Source of the DNA: an uncultured Christensenella sp.
GTDB taxonomy: Bacteria > Bacillota > Clostridia > Christensenellales > Borkfalkiaceae
NCBI GenBank assembly: GCA_910585595.1
Contig: CAJUET010000003.1
Span: 26,660-40,034, forward strand
Direction of reading: 5' to 3'
Length of the DNA stretch: 13,375 bases
Both the position numbers and the translations under genes were made by a program. Of the stretch, positions 6,018 through 12,612 are shown piece after piece. Positions within the stretch are counted from its first letter, which is position 1. Each line of letters begins with the position of its first letter. The notes beneath the pieces were generated by a model. It made no database searches. It saw nothing but the letters and a program-made list of their open reading frames with translations, and was not told the origin of the DNA.

Positions 6018-7200
6018 ATTTACACGTTTTTTAAAAACCGTACCCCTTAAATTGTGGCTACTCCTCGCTGCGATCGTCGCCTTTTCCTTCATTTCAAACG
6101 ACTTCGGACTTGTCGATATTCAGAAGACTGCGATCGTTCTTGCGGCAGGAATCGACAGAAACGCGGAAAAGGGCTACACTCTGACCGCGCAGATCGCCGT
6201 ACCCAAGGGCGTGGACCGTACCACGGGCGGAACTTCGAGTGTGGAGTTCGTAGCGGAAGGCGAAACGATCGCGGACTGCGTATCCGATATTTACTGCAAG
6301 ACGGGCTGGGTCCCGAAGTTCGTATTCTGCAATCTGATCGTGATCGGCGATGAAACGGCTAAGACGGAGAATATTTTCGACGCGCTCGACTTTTTTCTCC
6401 GCAACGAATATATGTCCGACAACTGCTTTATCGCGACCTGTCAGGGAACGGCAAAAGAGCTGCTCAATTCAGAAAGCGCAATCGACGACACCTCTTCCAT
6501 GGCGATCACCAAGCTGTTTTCCAATGCAAACGTAAAATCGGGAAAGGCGATGAAAATGTCGCTGAGGGAATTCGCAATGGGTTATCACAGCGTGACGGAG
6601 AGCGGATATATGCCCTACATCGTACAGCATAAACAGGAAACCAACGAAAACAGCAGCGGAAACAACACGACGCAGGGAGGCGGAGAACAGGCAACGGAAT
6701 ACAAAATTTACTGTGCGGAACGAACGGCGCTCTTCTCAAAAGGAAAACAAGTCGCGCTCTTGGGTCCGGACGAAACGTTCGCTTTCAGTCTGATTAAAAG
6801 CAACGTATTTACTGGGAGTCTGCTTACGGAAGAGGACGGCAAGCCCGTATCTTTGACCGTACTGAACGACAAGGGCGACGTTTCGCTCAACACAAAGGGC
6901 GCTCCGAAAGTTACCGTCAAAGTTGAATTGACGGTGCGCCTTTTCAACCGCGCGATCCCCTCTGAAATCGAAGACGTGGCAAAAAACGAAATTTCAGACA
7001 AACTCAAAGAAAATGCAAAAGAGACCGTTCTTAAAACGGTGGAAAAAGTATTTGAAACGAGCCGGAAAAGCGGCTGCGATCTGTTCAAGCTCAATCAGTC
7101 GCTCTACCGCTCTTCCGCCAAAAAATACGAAGAATGGAAGGATACCCTTCTCTCCGTGGTGCCCGTGACCTATGAGATCAACGTAAAAACCGCCAAATAA
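6004..7200 (+). CDS. spore germinant receptor subunit C (GerC/GerKC family), lipobox missing
   Basis: A 398-residue GerAC-family protein, normally a lipoprotein on the outer face of the spore inner membrane. The family N-terminal pattern is present after the membrane segment (VDIQKTAIVLAAGIDRN, compare the usual LNDLAIVxGIGID). The C-terminal GerAC domain (about 240-398) ends in the expected helical and strand pattern. It starts at GTG with AAGGAG five bases upstream. Oddity: residues 15-30 (LKLWLLLAAIVAFSFI) form a hydrophobic segment, but no cysteine follows, so the usual lipobox (L-x-G-C-W) is absent. The protein is probably held by an uncleaved N-terminal helix. A Gly/Asn/Gln-rich linker lies near residues 212-233. 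It is the last gene of the operon, and no GC-rich terminator follows it. Confidence 0.9.
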   Translation: MKQNKFTRFLKTVPLKLWLLLAAIVAFSFISNDFGLVDIQKTAIVLAAGIDRNAEKGYTLTAQIAVPKGVDRTTGGTSSVEFVAEGETIADCVSDIYCKTGWVPKFVFCNLIVIGDETAKTENIFDALDFFLRNEYMSDNCFIATCQGTAKELLNSESAIDDTSSMAITKLFSNANVKSGKAMKMSLREFAMGYHSVTESGYMPYIVQHKQETNENSSGNNTTQGGGEQATEYKIYCAERTALFSKGKQVALLGPDETFAFSLIKSNVFTGSLLTEEDGKPVSLTVLNDKGDVSLNTKGAPKVTVKVELTVRLFNRAIPSEIEDVAKNEISDKLKENAKETVLKTVEKVFETSRKSGCDLFKLNQSLYRSSAKKYEEWKDTLLSVVPVTYEINVKTAK

Positions 7201-7228
7201 AATTTTTAAAAAATTTTTCGGAAAACTA

Positions 7229-7256
7229 TTGACAAATTAACGGAATATGTTATAAT
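7229..7256 (+). promoter_or_regulatory. strong sigma-A promoter of the ~380-nt RNA gene
   Basis: TTGACA (7229-7234), 16-bp spacer, TATAAT (7251-7256), with a TG one base before the -10 (extended -10). It starts 28 bases after the gerC-like stop in an AT-rich stretch. The expected transcription start is near 7263. No protein gene of normal length follows, pointing to an RNA gene. Confidence 0.85.
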
Positions 7257-7306
7257 AAAGGCACAAAAGAAACAAACGAACAAAAATTGTTTGTTTCAAA
7301 CAAGAA

Positions 7307-7328
7307 GAGGGCAGACCGATGCACTACT
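7307..7328 (+). repeat. internal repeat copy A of the large RNA candidate
   Basis: GAGG-g-CAGACC-g-ATG-c-AC-t-ACT; lower case marks the bases that differ from copy B at 7459-7480. Identity is 18 of 22, and all four differences are transitions. The unit joins a Shine-Dalgarno-like GAGG to an ATG eight bases on, which opens a three-codon frame (MHY, stop at 7328-7330). Confidence 0.7.
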
Positions 7329-7458
7329 GAATTAAGGTTCTATCGCACCAAAATAACGGACGGAAAAGTTCGTGTCTCATGTCGGAAAGAAGTTCGTAAA
7401 TAAGTATCGGAGGTACGACGATATGAAATGGTTGACGGGGAGAAAACTCAGTTAACGG

Positions 7459-7480
7459 GAGGACAGACCAATGTACCACT
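7459..7480 (+). repeat. internal repeat copy B of the large RNA candidate
   Basis: Second copy, GAGG-a-CAGACC-a-ATG-t-AC-c-ACT, 152 bases after copy A. The ATG opens a 13-codon frame ending at 7512. The 3' part of this copy and the bases after it (7473-7491) also match 7413-7431 at 15 of 19 positions. That segment follows another GAGG and opens a ten-codon frame (7423-7455). Confidence 0.7.
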
Positions 7481-7610
7481 ATATGATAAGGGCGGAAAAA
7501 GCGGTCGGCTAAATACAATCGCAAGCCTGCGGGGGCGAATCGGAAGGATCCGGAACAGAAACGAAGAGCCGAAGTGCGGAACAGCCCGCACAACTGAATA
7601 ATAAAAATAT

Positions 7611-7643
7611 ATCTCCGTGCGGTTGCGCGGAGATTTCCTTTTT
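7611..7643 (+). terminator. intrinsic terminator of the large RNA candidate
   Basis: A 10-bp stem ATCTCCGTGC / GCGCGGAGAT (one G-U pair) with loop GGTT (7611-7634), followed by TTCCTTTTT. It is oriented for plus-strand transcription and lies in a region with no plus-strand protein gene. Confidence 0.87.
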
Positions 7644-7654
7644 GCAGACAAATA

Positions 7655-7684
7655 AAAATCCCGCGCCGTACGGCACGGGATTTT
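7655..7684 (-). terminator. intrinsic terminator of the lipoprotein gene (bidirectional)
   Basis: AAAATCCCG (7655-7663) pairs with CGGGATTTT (7676-7684) around an inner GCC/GGC stem with one C-A mismatch. On the minus strand a run of five T continues into ATTT, 15 bases past the lipoprotein stop. On the plus strand it may serve as a back-up for the RNA gene. Confidence 0.88.
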
Positions 7685-7698
7685 CGTTTCATTCCGAT

Positions 7699-8442
7699 TT
7701 ACGCAACCGTGGGAAGCGTAACGCTCTGTCCGCCATAGGTGATCACGAAAGAATAAGTAGTCGTAGTCTTCACGCCGTTTAATTCTTCGCTACCTTCGGC
7801 ATAAACAGCCTTCAACTTTCCGTCTTTGAATTTCACAACGACCAACGGATCGGTTTCCTGAGCGTCTTTTTCAACATAGCCCTGAATCGCCGCGCTATAT
7901 ACATAATCTGCAAACGCTTCGGAAGGCAACAAATTCAAAATTCCGTACTCGATCGTATTCATCGCGGAAGCGTAGTTGTGAGAATTATCATGCGTCAACG
8001 TAACATTCGCCCATTTTCCGTCGACTTTATCGATGCATACGTAGGGCGTAACAGATTCATCCAGATAATACTCCGTTTTAACCGTTCCCGCTACGGGCGT
8101 TCCAGGCGTTCCTTCCGGAATTTTTCCGGAAACGGTAGTTTTCATATTGTTAACGGCATGCGTCTTCTGATCCGCATAATAATATGTAGCCGTGCCATCA
8201 ATCGTTGCTTTGATTTTTTCCGTACCTGCCGTCATCTCCGTTATCATGGTGCTGGAAGCGTCGAGTTTGAAGTTTTTGTAAATTTCCTCGTTCTCGAACG
8301 CTGCGTCCCAGGTCGCCGCATCGATTTCTTCGCCCTCGACGCTCTTAGCCGAAGCACCGCCGCCGCACGCCGCAAAACCGACGCACATAACTCCCGCAAG
8401 CGCAATGCCTGCAACCGTAGAAACAATCGCTTTCTTTTTCAT
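7699..8442 (-). CDS. predicted secreted lipoprotein of unknown function
   Basis: A 247-residue protein with a signal peptide: KKK, a hydrophobic core at 5-24 and lipobox F-A-A-C26 followed by GGGAS. It should be cleaved before C26 and lipid-anchored on the outer face of the membrane. The mature part has about 220 residues rich in Thr, Ala, Lys and Tyr, with beta-strand-like alternation (KATIDGTATYYYAD, TVKTEYYLDES, TTTTYSFVITYG). I recognise no enzyme motif or named domain; weak resemblance to LolA/LppX-like substrate-binding folds is speculation. The ATG is supported by AAGGAG nine bases upstream. It is monocistronic: own promoter with a nine-G spacer tract (possible on/off switching) and own terminator. 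It is convergent with the large RNA gene and divergent from spoIIE. Confidence 0.85.
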   Translation of the reverse strand: MKKKAIVSTVAGIALAGVMCVGFAACGGGASAKSVEGEEIDAATWDAAFENEEIYKNFKLDASSTMITEMTAGTEKIKATIDGTATYYYADQKTHAVNNMKTTVSGKIPEGTPGTPVAGTVKTEYYLDESVTPYVCIDKVDGKWANVTLTHDNSHNYASAMNTIEYGILNLLPSEAFADYVYSAAIQGYVEKDAQETDPLVVVKFKDGKLKAVYAEGSEELNGVKTTTTYSFVITYGGQSVTLPTVA

Positions 8443-8472
8443 TGTTTTTTCTCCTTATTTTTCATTATAACT

Positions 8473-8502
8473 ATTATACCCCCCCCCGTTTGCAAAAGTC
8501 AA
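8473..8502 (-). promoter_or_regulatory. lipoprotein promoter with a nine-G tract in the spacer
   Basis: Minus strand TTGACT (8497-8502), 18-bp spacer, TATAAT (8473-8478). The nine spacer bases next to the -10 are all G (nine C at 8479-8487 on the plus strand). Gain or loss of one G by slipped-strand replication would change spacing to 19 or 17 bp. This is the known mechanism of phase variation at Neisseria porA. A second TATAAT lies at 8464-8469 but has no -35 at usable spacing. Confidence 0.75.
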
Positions 8503-8604
8503 GTACATTTGTAAAAAAACAATATATTTTTTTCACAGTTCCGTTGTTTTTACCTCCGCGCAGTACAATTACGCGAAATTAGTCAAATAGCGACATTCTT
8601 TCTT

Positions 8605-8634
8605 TTGCTTCTCCGTAATGTTTTTTTCTATAAT
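8605..8634 (+). promoter_or_regulatory. probable spoIIE promoter
   Basis: TATAAT (8629-8634) with a poor -35 TTGCTT (8605-8610) at 18 bp. A strong -10 with a weak -35 suits activator dependence. Just upstream, on the opposite strand, TGTCGCT (8589-8595) partly matches the Spo0A box TGTCGAA. Known spoIIE promoters are activated by Spo0A-phosphate. The -10 is clear; the Spo0A site is a weak match. Confidence 0.45.
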
Positions 8635-8661
8635 TGGCAAAAACGATTCCGAGGTGCTATC

Positions 8662-10947
8662 ATGAAAAAAATAAGACTTCATCGCGGCAAAATTTCGCTG
8701 AAAGCGACGGCGCTCTATTTAAGCCTGATTGCGGGAATGGCTCTGCTTAATTTTGCCCTTCCCTACTACGAACCGTTCGCTTTCGGGCTCTTTTTCGCCG
8801 CGCTCTCGGCGGGACTGAATCCCTATTTGCTCGGCGCGGGCTATCTGATAAGCGCGATCCCTCCGCTCAGTCTTTACGCCCTGCTGTCTGCCGGCGTGCA
8901 GACAGCGTTCCTTATCATTCTTTTCGCCGTCTATCGCCGCTGCAAAAAGCGCATGGGGATCGAGCGCGTCCTGTATGCCCTGCTGGCACAACTCCCCTTT
9001 ATCTTTCTGTTTCCGCACGAGGGCTACGCGCTGTTTTCCTTTGCGCCCGTTCTGCAAAAGGTCGTCCTTGCAGCTCTTATCGTGCTCTTATCCTTTCTGT
9101 TCGAAAGCGCGCTCGGCGCGCTTTTATACCGTGTGTTCCGTTGCCGACTGCCGGTAGCCAATCTTGTAGAGATCTGCCTGCTGTGCATACTTACGGGGAT
9201 CGGCATTTTGAATGCGTTTCCCCGACCCGTTTTTACCGCGATAAGTATTTTTGCCCTCATATTCGCGGTTCTCTTTGTAAAGAACGCCTCTTCGGTATGC
9301 GCCGCTATCGTCGTTTCCGCACCGCTTGCGGTTGCCGACGGCTCGCTTGCGCCGATCGCCCTATATTGCCTATACTCTGCGGCGGCGCTTCTCTTCGTCC
9401 CCTACGGAAAAGTTTCGGCATCGATTGCGCTTGCTGCGCTCTATCTGTGCGTTCAAACCGTCAACGGACTCTACCTTGCGCCGGTCATAGATATCGTGTT
9501 CACCCTTCTTGCCTGTCTGTTGCCGATCCTATGTGTTCTTATTATTCCCGAAAAGTGTTATGCAAAGCTCAACCGCACCCTTCTCTTTTACAAGGAGCGC
9601 TCTCTGCCCCGCATTGCCGTGAACCGAAACCGCAGACAAGTGGGGCAACAGCTCTATGAAGTCTCCTCGCTCTTCCGCGAAATCGAAGCGGCGTTCGAGG
9701 AAAAAGAAGCCCCCGACGACGGCGGGGATCAGATAAGGGAAAAACTTGTAAACGTTCTGTGTTCCTCATGCCCGCACCGCAGAAAGTGCGAACACGACGA
9801 TTTGTATTTAAGTTTGGATAAACTCGTCGCCGTGGGCAAAGCCAAAGGCCGCGTGAACCTGATCGATCTGCCGAAGGACGTCACCTCGCACTGCTCGAAC
9901 ACGGCGGGAATGCTCTTCTCCCTTAACAAACTGCTTGCACAGTACCGCCGCTGCGTTGCGGATATAGAATCGGCGCGGGAAGGCAGAAAACTGCTTGCCC
10001 GTCAGGCGCACGGCGTAAGCGAGATTTTACGCGACATCGCACTGGAACAGAGCGAAGAATATCTCTTTTCGGACGGAGAACGCAAGCTCTCCCGTTCCCT
10101 CTCCGCGGCAGGCTTTATCGCGTCGGAGATTTTTCTCTACGGCGAAGGCGCCAATCTGACGGTATCCGTCACGCTTCCTGCGGAGACCAACGCGAAAAAA
10201 CTCGTGCACGTTGCAAGCGCCGCCTTAAAGACTCCTCTTGCGCTTGCCGAAAAAATACCGCTTACCGCTCTAAGCGCGTGCTATGTGTTGAAGCGCAAGG
10301 CAAACTTCGACGCGGCGTTCGGCATTGCCTCCTGTCCCAAGCACGGAGAACGGGCAAGCGGCGATACGCACTCCGTCATGAAGATAGACGAACGGCGATT
10401 CCTCGTCGCCCTCTCCGACGGCATGGGCAGCGGCGAAGAGGCGCGATCCGTCTCAGATCGCGCGCTCTCCCTTCTCGAAAGCTTTTACAAGGCAAAGATG
10501 CCTTCGGACACCGTGCTCGATACCGTGAACAAATTGATTGCGTTTTCTTCGGAAGAAAAGTTTTCCTGTCTCGATTTGGCGGCGGTCAACCTCGATACGG
10601 GAAGTGCCGACATCGTAAAAATCGGGTCGCCTGCGGGATACCTCCTTTCGGGAGACGAACTTCGCGTTTTGGAGGGCGAATCTCTGCCGATGGGTATGCT
10701 CGAAGCCGTGCACCCCGCCACTCTGCAAGTGACGATGAAGGAAAATGATTTCCTCATATTTTTAAGCGACGGCGTTTCGACGGCATTCGGCTCTTCCGCA
10801 GACCTTCTGGCATATTTAAGCGCCCTGCATCCCCTGAACCCGCAGTCCCTTGCTGAGGAAGTTTTGAAAAACTCACTTGGGCGCTACCGCGGAAAAGCGG
10901 AAGACGATATGACCGTAGTGGCCGTAAAACTGATGAAATCGGCATAA
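8662..10947 (+). CDS. spoIIE: stage II sporulation protein E, serine phosphatase
   Basis: Membrane-bound PP2C-type phosphatase that dephosphorylates SpoIIAA in the forespore, which releases sigma-F from SpoIIAB; it also works in asymmetric division with FtsZ. The 761 residues (Bacillus subtilis SpoIIE has 827) show three parts. About ten membrane helices fill roughly 12-315. A middle regulatory region (about 320-560) contains the cysteine cluster C367-x2-C370-x5-C376. The PP2C domain (about 565-761) has metal-site motifs SDGMGSGEEA (D586), FLSDGVSTAF (D703) and DDMTVV (D748, D749). The start is ATG at 8662 with GAGGTG upstream; the frame extends 19 codons further, but that stretch holds the promoter -10. 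It stands alone, with terminator-like hairpins after it. Confidence 0.95.
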   Translation: MKKIRLHRGKISLKATALYLSLIAGMALLNFALPYYEPFAFGLFFAALSAGLNPYLLGAGYLISAIPPLSLYALLSAGVQTAFLIILFAVYRRCKKRMGIERVLYALLAQLPFIFLFPHEGYALFSFAPVLQKVVLAALIVLLSFLFESALGALLYRVFRCRLPVANLVEICLLCILTGIGILNAFPRPVFTAISIFALIFAVLFVKNASSVCAAIVVSAPLAVADGSLAPIALYCLYSAAALLFVPYGKVSASIALAALYLCVQTVNGLYLAPVIDIVFTLLACLLPILCVLIIPEKCYAKLNRTLLFYKERSLPRIAVNRNRRQVGQQLYEVSSLFREIEAAFEEKEAPDDGGDQIREKLVNVLCSSCPHRRKCEHDDLYLSLDKLVAVGKAKGRVNLIDLPKDVTSHCSNTAGMLFSLNKLLAQYRRCVADIESAREGRKLLARQAHGVSEILRDIALEQSEEYLFSDGERKLSRSLSAAGFIASEIFLYGEGANLTVSVTLPAETNAKKLVHVASAALKTPLALAEKIPLTALSACYVLKRKANFDAAFGIASCPKHGERASGDTHSVMKIDERRFLVALSDGMGSGEEARSVSDRALSLLESFYKAKMPSDTVLDTVNKLIAFSSEEKFSCLDLAAVNLDTGSADIVKIGSPAGYLLSGDELRVLEGESLPMGMLEAVHPATLQVTMKENDFLIFLSDGVSTAFGSSADLLAYLSALHPLNPQSLAEEVLKNSLGRYRGKAEDDMTVVAVKLMKSA

Positions 10948-10969
10948 ACATAGACTGTTTACGCCGATT
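10937..10969 (+). other. hairpin containing the spoIIE stop codon
   Basis: AATCGGC-a-TAAACA (10937-10950), loop TAGAC, then TGTTTA-c-GCCGATT (10956-10969): 13 pairs with one A-C mismatch. The TAA stop is in the stem. No T-run follows directly, so it is not a standard terminator; it could protect the 3' end or impede the ribosome at termination. Confidence 0.6.
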
Positions 10970-10996
10970 CAGAGAAATAAATTTTTAATATAAGTT

Positions 10997-11031
10997 AAGT
11001 CCCCGTACTCAAAATACGGGGACTTGTTTTA
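10997..11031 (+). terminator. intrinsic terminator after spoIIE
   Basis: An 11-bp perfect stem AAGTCCCCGTA / TACGGGGACTT (10997-11007 with 11015-11025), 7-base loop, followed by GTTTTA on the plus strand. It lies between the convergent spoIIE and pyrE stops. The minus-strand tail (AACTTATATT) is poorer, so it mainly serves spoIIE but may act both ways. Confidence 0.82.
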
Positions 11032-11038
11032 TTCGCTG

Positions 11039-11692
11039 TTATGCGCCGTAAGTTGCAAGATACTCTTTCATTTTCGAAAGATATTCTTTCCCTTCAACAA
11101 CGCCCGTTTCGATCGCTTCGATAATGTCCTGCACGGACACGATGGAATATACTTTGATTCCGTATTCGTCGTATGCTTCCTGTACGGCGGACTTGCCGCT
11201 ATCAAGCGCTTTCTCCATGCGGTCGACCGAGATCAGCATCGCTTCGACCTCTACGTTCGCAGTCGCTTTGATTTTGGGAAGTACCTCTTTAAGAGCTTTT
11301 CCTGACGTCATCACGTCCTCTATGATAGCGACCTTATCTCCGTCATGCAGTTCCTGTCCTACGAACAAGCCGCCTTCGCCGTGGTCCTTGACTTCCTTCC
11401 TGTCAAAACAGAACCCCGTATCCACTCCTTTGCGCGCAAGCGCAATACTTGTGGAAACGGCAAGCGGAATTCCCTTATAGGCAGGACCTATCAGGGTCTT
11501 TGCCGATACCTTGTGTTCGAGGTATGCTTCTGCGTAATACTCGCCGAGGCGGGAGATCTGCCCTCCCGTACGGTACTTGCCCGTATTTACGAAATAGGGC
11601 GCTTTTCTTCCGCTCTTCAAGGTAAAATCGCCGAAACGAAGCACCTCGCTTTCGATCATAAACTTGATAAAGTCTTTCTTATACTCGTTCAT
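11039..11692 (-). CDS. pyrE: orotate phosphoribosyltransferase
   Basis: Makes orotidine 5'-monophosphate from orotate and PRPP, the fifth step of pyrimidine synthesis, in the cytosol. The 217-residue protein has the PRPP-binding motif VAIIEDVMTSGKAL (121-134) and the catalytic-loop region FDRKEVKDHGEGG (96-108). GDFTLKSGRKAPYFVNTG (21-38) is the substrate-binding N-terminus. Length is usual. The ATG has AAGGGGAAG upstream and lies 11 bases after the pyrD stop, so the two are co-transcribed. It is the last gene of the unit, and pyrF is not between pyrD and pyrE as it often is in Firmicutes. Confidence 0.96.
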   Translation of the reverse strand: MNEYKKDFIKFMIESEVLRFGDFTLKSGRKAPYFVNTGKYRTGGQISRLGEYYAEAYLEHKVSAKTLIGPAYKGIPLAVSTSIALARKGVDTGFCFDRKEVKDHGEGGLFVGQELHDGDKVAIIEDVMTSGKALKEVLPKIKATANVEVEAMLISVDRMEKALDSGKSAVQEAYDEYGIKVYSIVSVQDIIEAIETGVVEGKEYLSKMKEYLATYGA

Positions 11693-11703
11693 ATCTTCCC
11701 CTT

Positions 11704-12612
11704 TTAATTAGGCGTGAGCGTTCCCGTGAGATCGGAAATGTTTTCTACGTTATGTGCCTTACACCACTTTTCGATCCCCGCGATGATCTTGGGGCAGGCG
11801 AGCGGATCGGTAAAGTTCTGCGTGCCCACTTCCACGGCGACGGCTCCCGCCATTAAAAATTCGATCGCGTCCTCCGCGGTAACGATACCGCCCATTCCCA
11901 CGACGGGGATTCTGACGGCGCAGCTGGCTTCGTATACCATGCGCACCGCGATCGGCTTGATGCCCGCGCCCGATACCCCGCCCGTGTTGTTGGCAAGGAT
12001 CGGCTTTCTGCGTTCAATATCGACCGCCATTCCCGTGAAGGTATTCACAAGGGAAAGGGCGTCCGCGCCCCCGCGCTCCGCCGCCTGTGCGTTCGCGGCA
12101 ATGCTCTCTACGTTCGGCGAAAGTTTAACGATAAGCGGCGTATCGGGACAGTTTTCTTTGGCGACTCTCGTCACCTCCTCTACGCTTTCGGGTTTGATCC
12201 CGAACGCCATGCCGCCGCACTTTACGTTGGGGCAGGAAATATTCAATTCGATAAAATCAACTTTTCCGTTGAGTTTTTTGCAGATTTCGCCGTAGTCGGA
12301 AAGAGTGCTCCCCGCGGCGTTCGCAAGAACGCGCGTCTTTGATTTTAACCAGTCAAGGTCGTTTTTCAAGAACGCGTCCACGCCGGGGTTTTGCAGTCCC
12401 ACGGCGTTGAGGATCGTTCCGTGGCTCTCCGCAATGCGGGGAACGGCGTTCCCCAAACGGGGTGCGAGCGTAAGTCCCTTCGTCGCCACGCCGCCGAGCA
12501 CGGAAATATCGTAGAGTTCGTCGAACTCTCTTCCGAATCCGAACGTGCCCGATGCGGGGATCACGGGATTTTTGAGTTTCTTTCCGCAAAGGTCGACGCT
12601 TAAATTAACCAT
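11704..12612 (-). CDS. pyrD: dihydroorotate dehydrogenase, class 1B catalytic subunit
   Basis: Oxidises dihydroorotate to orotate with FMN. The 302 residues show the class 1 layout: PASGTFGFGREF (19-30), ATKGLTL (43-49, with the FMN-contacting lysine K45), NAVGLQNPGVDAF (69-81), and ELNISCPNVKCGG (122-134) in which C127 is the catalytic base expected of class 1 enzymes. GGVSGAGIKPIA and the phosphate-binding GMGGI / EVGTQNF complete the barrel. It resembles the PyrDB subtype, which needs the iron-sulfur flavoprotein PyrK to pass electrons to NAD. No pyrK is seen in the window; it may lie elsewhere. The start overlaps the stop of the upstream repeat-protein gene (TAATG), an unusual coupling. 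pyrE follows. Confidence 0.94.
   Translation of the reverse strand: MVNLSVDLCGKKLKNPVIPASGTFGFGREFDELYDISVLGGVATKGLTLAPRLGNAVPRIAESHGTILNAVGLQNPGVDAFLKNDLDWLKSKTRVLANAAGSTLSDYGEICKKLNGKVDFIELNISCPNVKCGGMAFGIKPESVEEVTRVAKENCPDTPLIVKLSPNVESIAANAQAAERGGADALSLVNTFTGMAVDIERRKPILANNTGGVSGAGIKPIAVRMVYEASCAVRIPVVGMGGIVTAEDAIEFLMAGAVAVEVGTQNFTDPLACPKIIAGIEKWCKAHNVENISDLTGTLTPN

Larger units (their letters stand above)
7263..7643 (+). ncRNA. candidate ~380-nt structured RNA, family not recognised
   Basis: An autonomous transcription unit: strong promoter at 7229-7256 and intrinsic terminator at 7611-7643. No frame on the plus strand is longer than about a dozen codons, and antisense frames cross two terminators. 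Visible structure: a 5' hairpin GAAACAAAC/GTTTGTTTC (7269-7277 with 7289-7297), a GTGCGG/CCGCAC hairpin with loop AACAGC (7574-7591), and the terminator. Inside are imperfect direct repeats (7307-7328, 7459-7480 and a related segment 7411-7431), each pairing a GAGG with an ATG 8-9 bases on. They open frames MHY, MYHYMIRAEKAVG and MKWLTGRKLS. I see none of the signatures of RNase P RNA, tmRNA or 6S RNA. It may be a large regulatory RNA or a transcript of tiny peptides; I cannot decide. Confidence 0.6.

Noticed and set aside
7201..7220. AT-rich run after the gerC-type gene as a terminator
   Set aside because: Only A and T tracts with no GC stem; transcription may well run into the RNA gene.
7263..7643. 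Large RNA as RNase P RNA or tmRNA
   Set aside because: No GAGGAAAGUCC-type or ACAGNAANA-type RNase P core and no tmRNA tRNA-like ends (GGUUCGANUCC, CCA) are seen.
7324..7692. 122-codon open frame on the minus strand across the ger/lipoprotein gap
   Set aside because: It is antisense to the RNA transcription unit, spans two intrinsic terminators, has no ribosome site, and its internal similarity (HIVVHW, HIVVPP) simply mirrors the plus-strand repeats.
8605..8661. 19-codon upstream extension of spoIIE
   Set aside because: It contains the -10 box TATAAT, and the ATG at 8662 has a good GAGG ribosome site.
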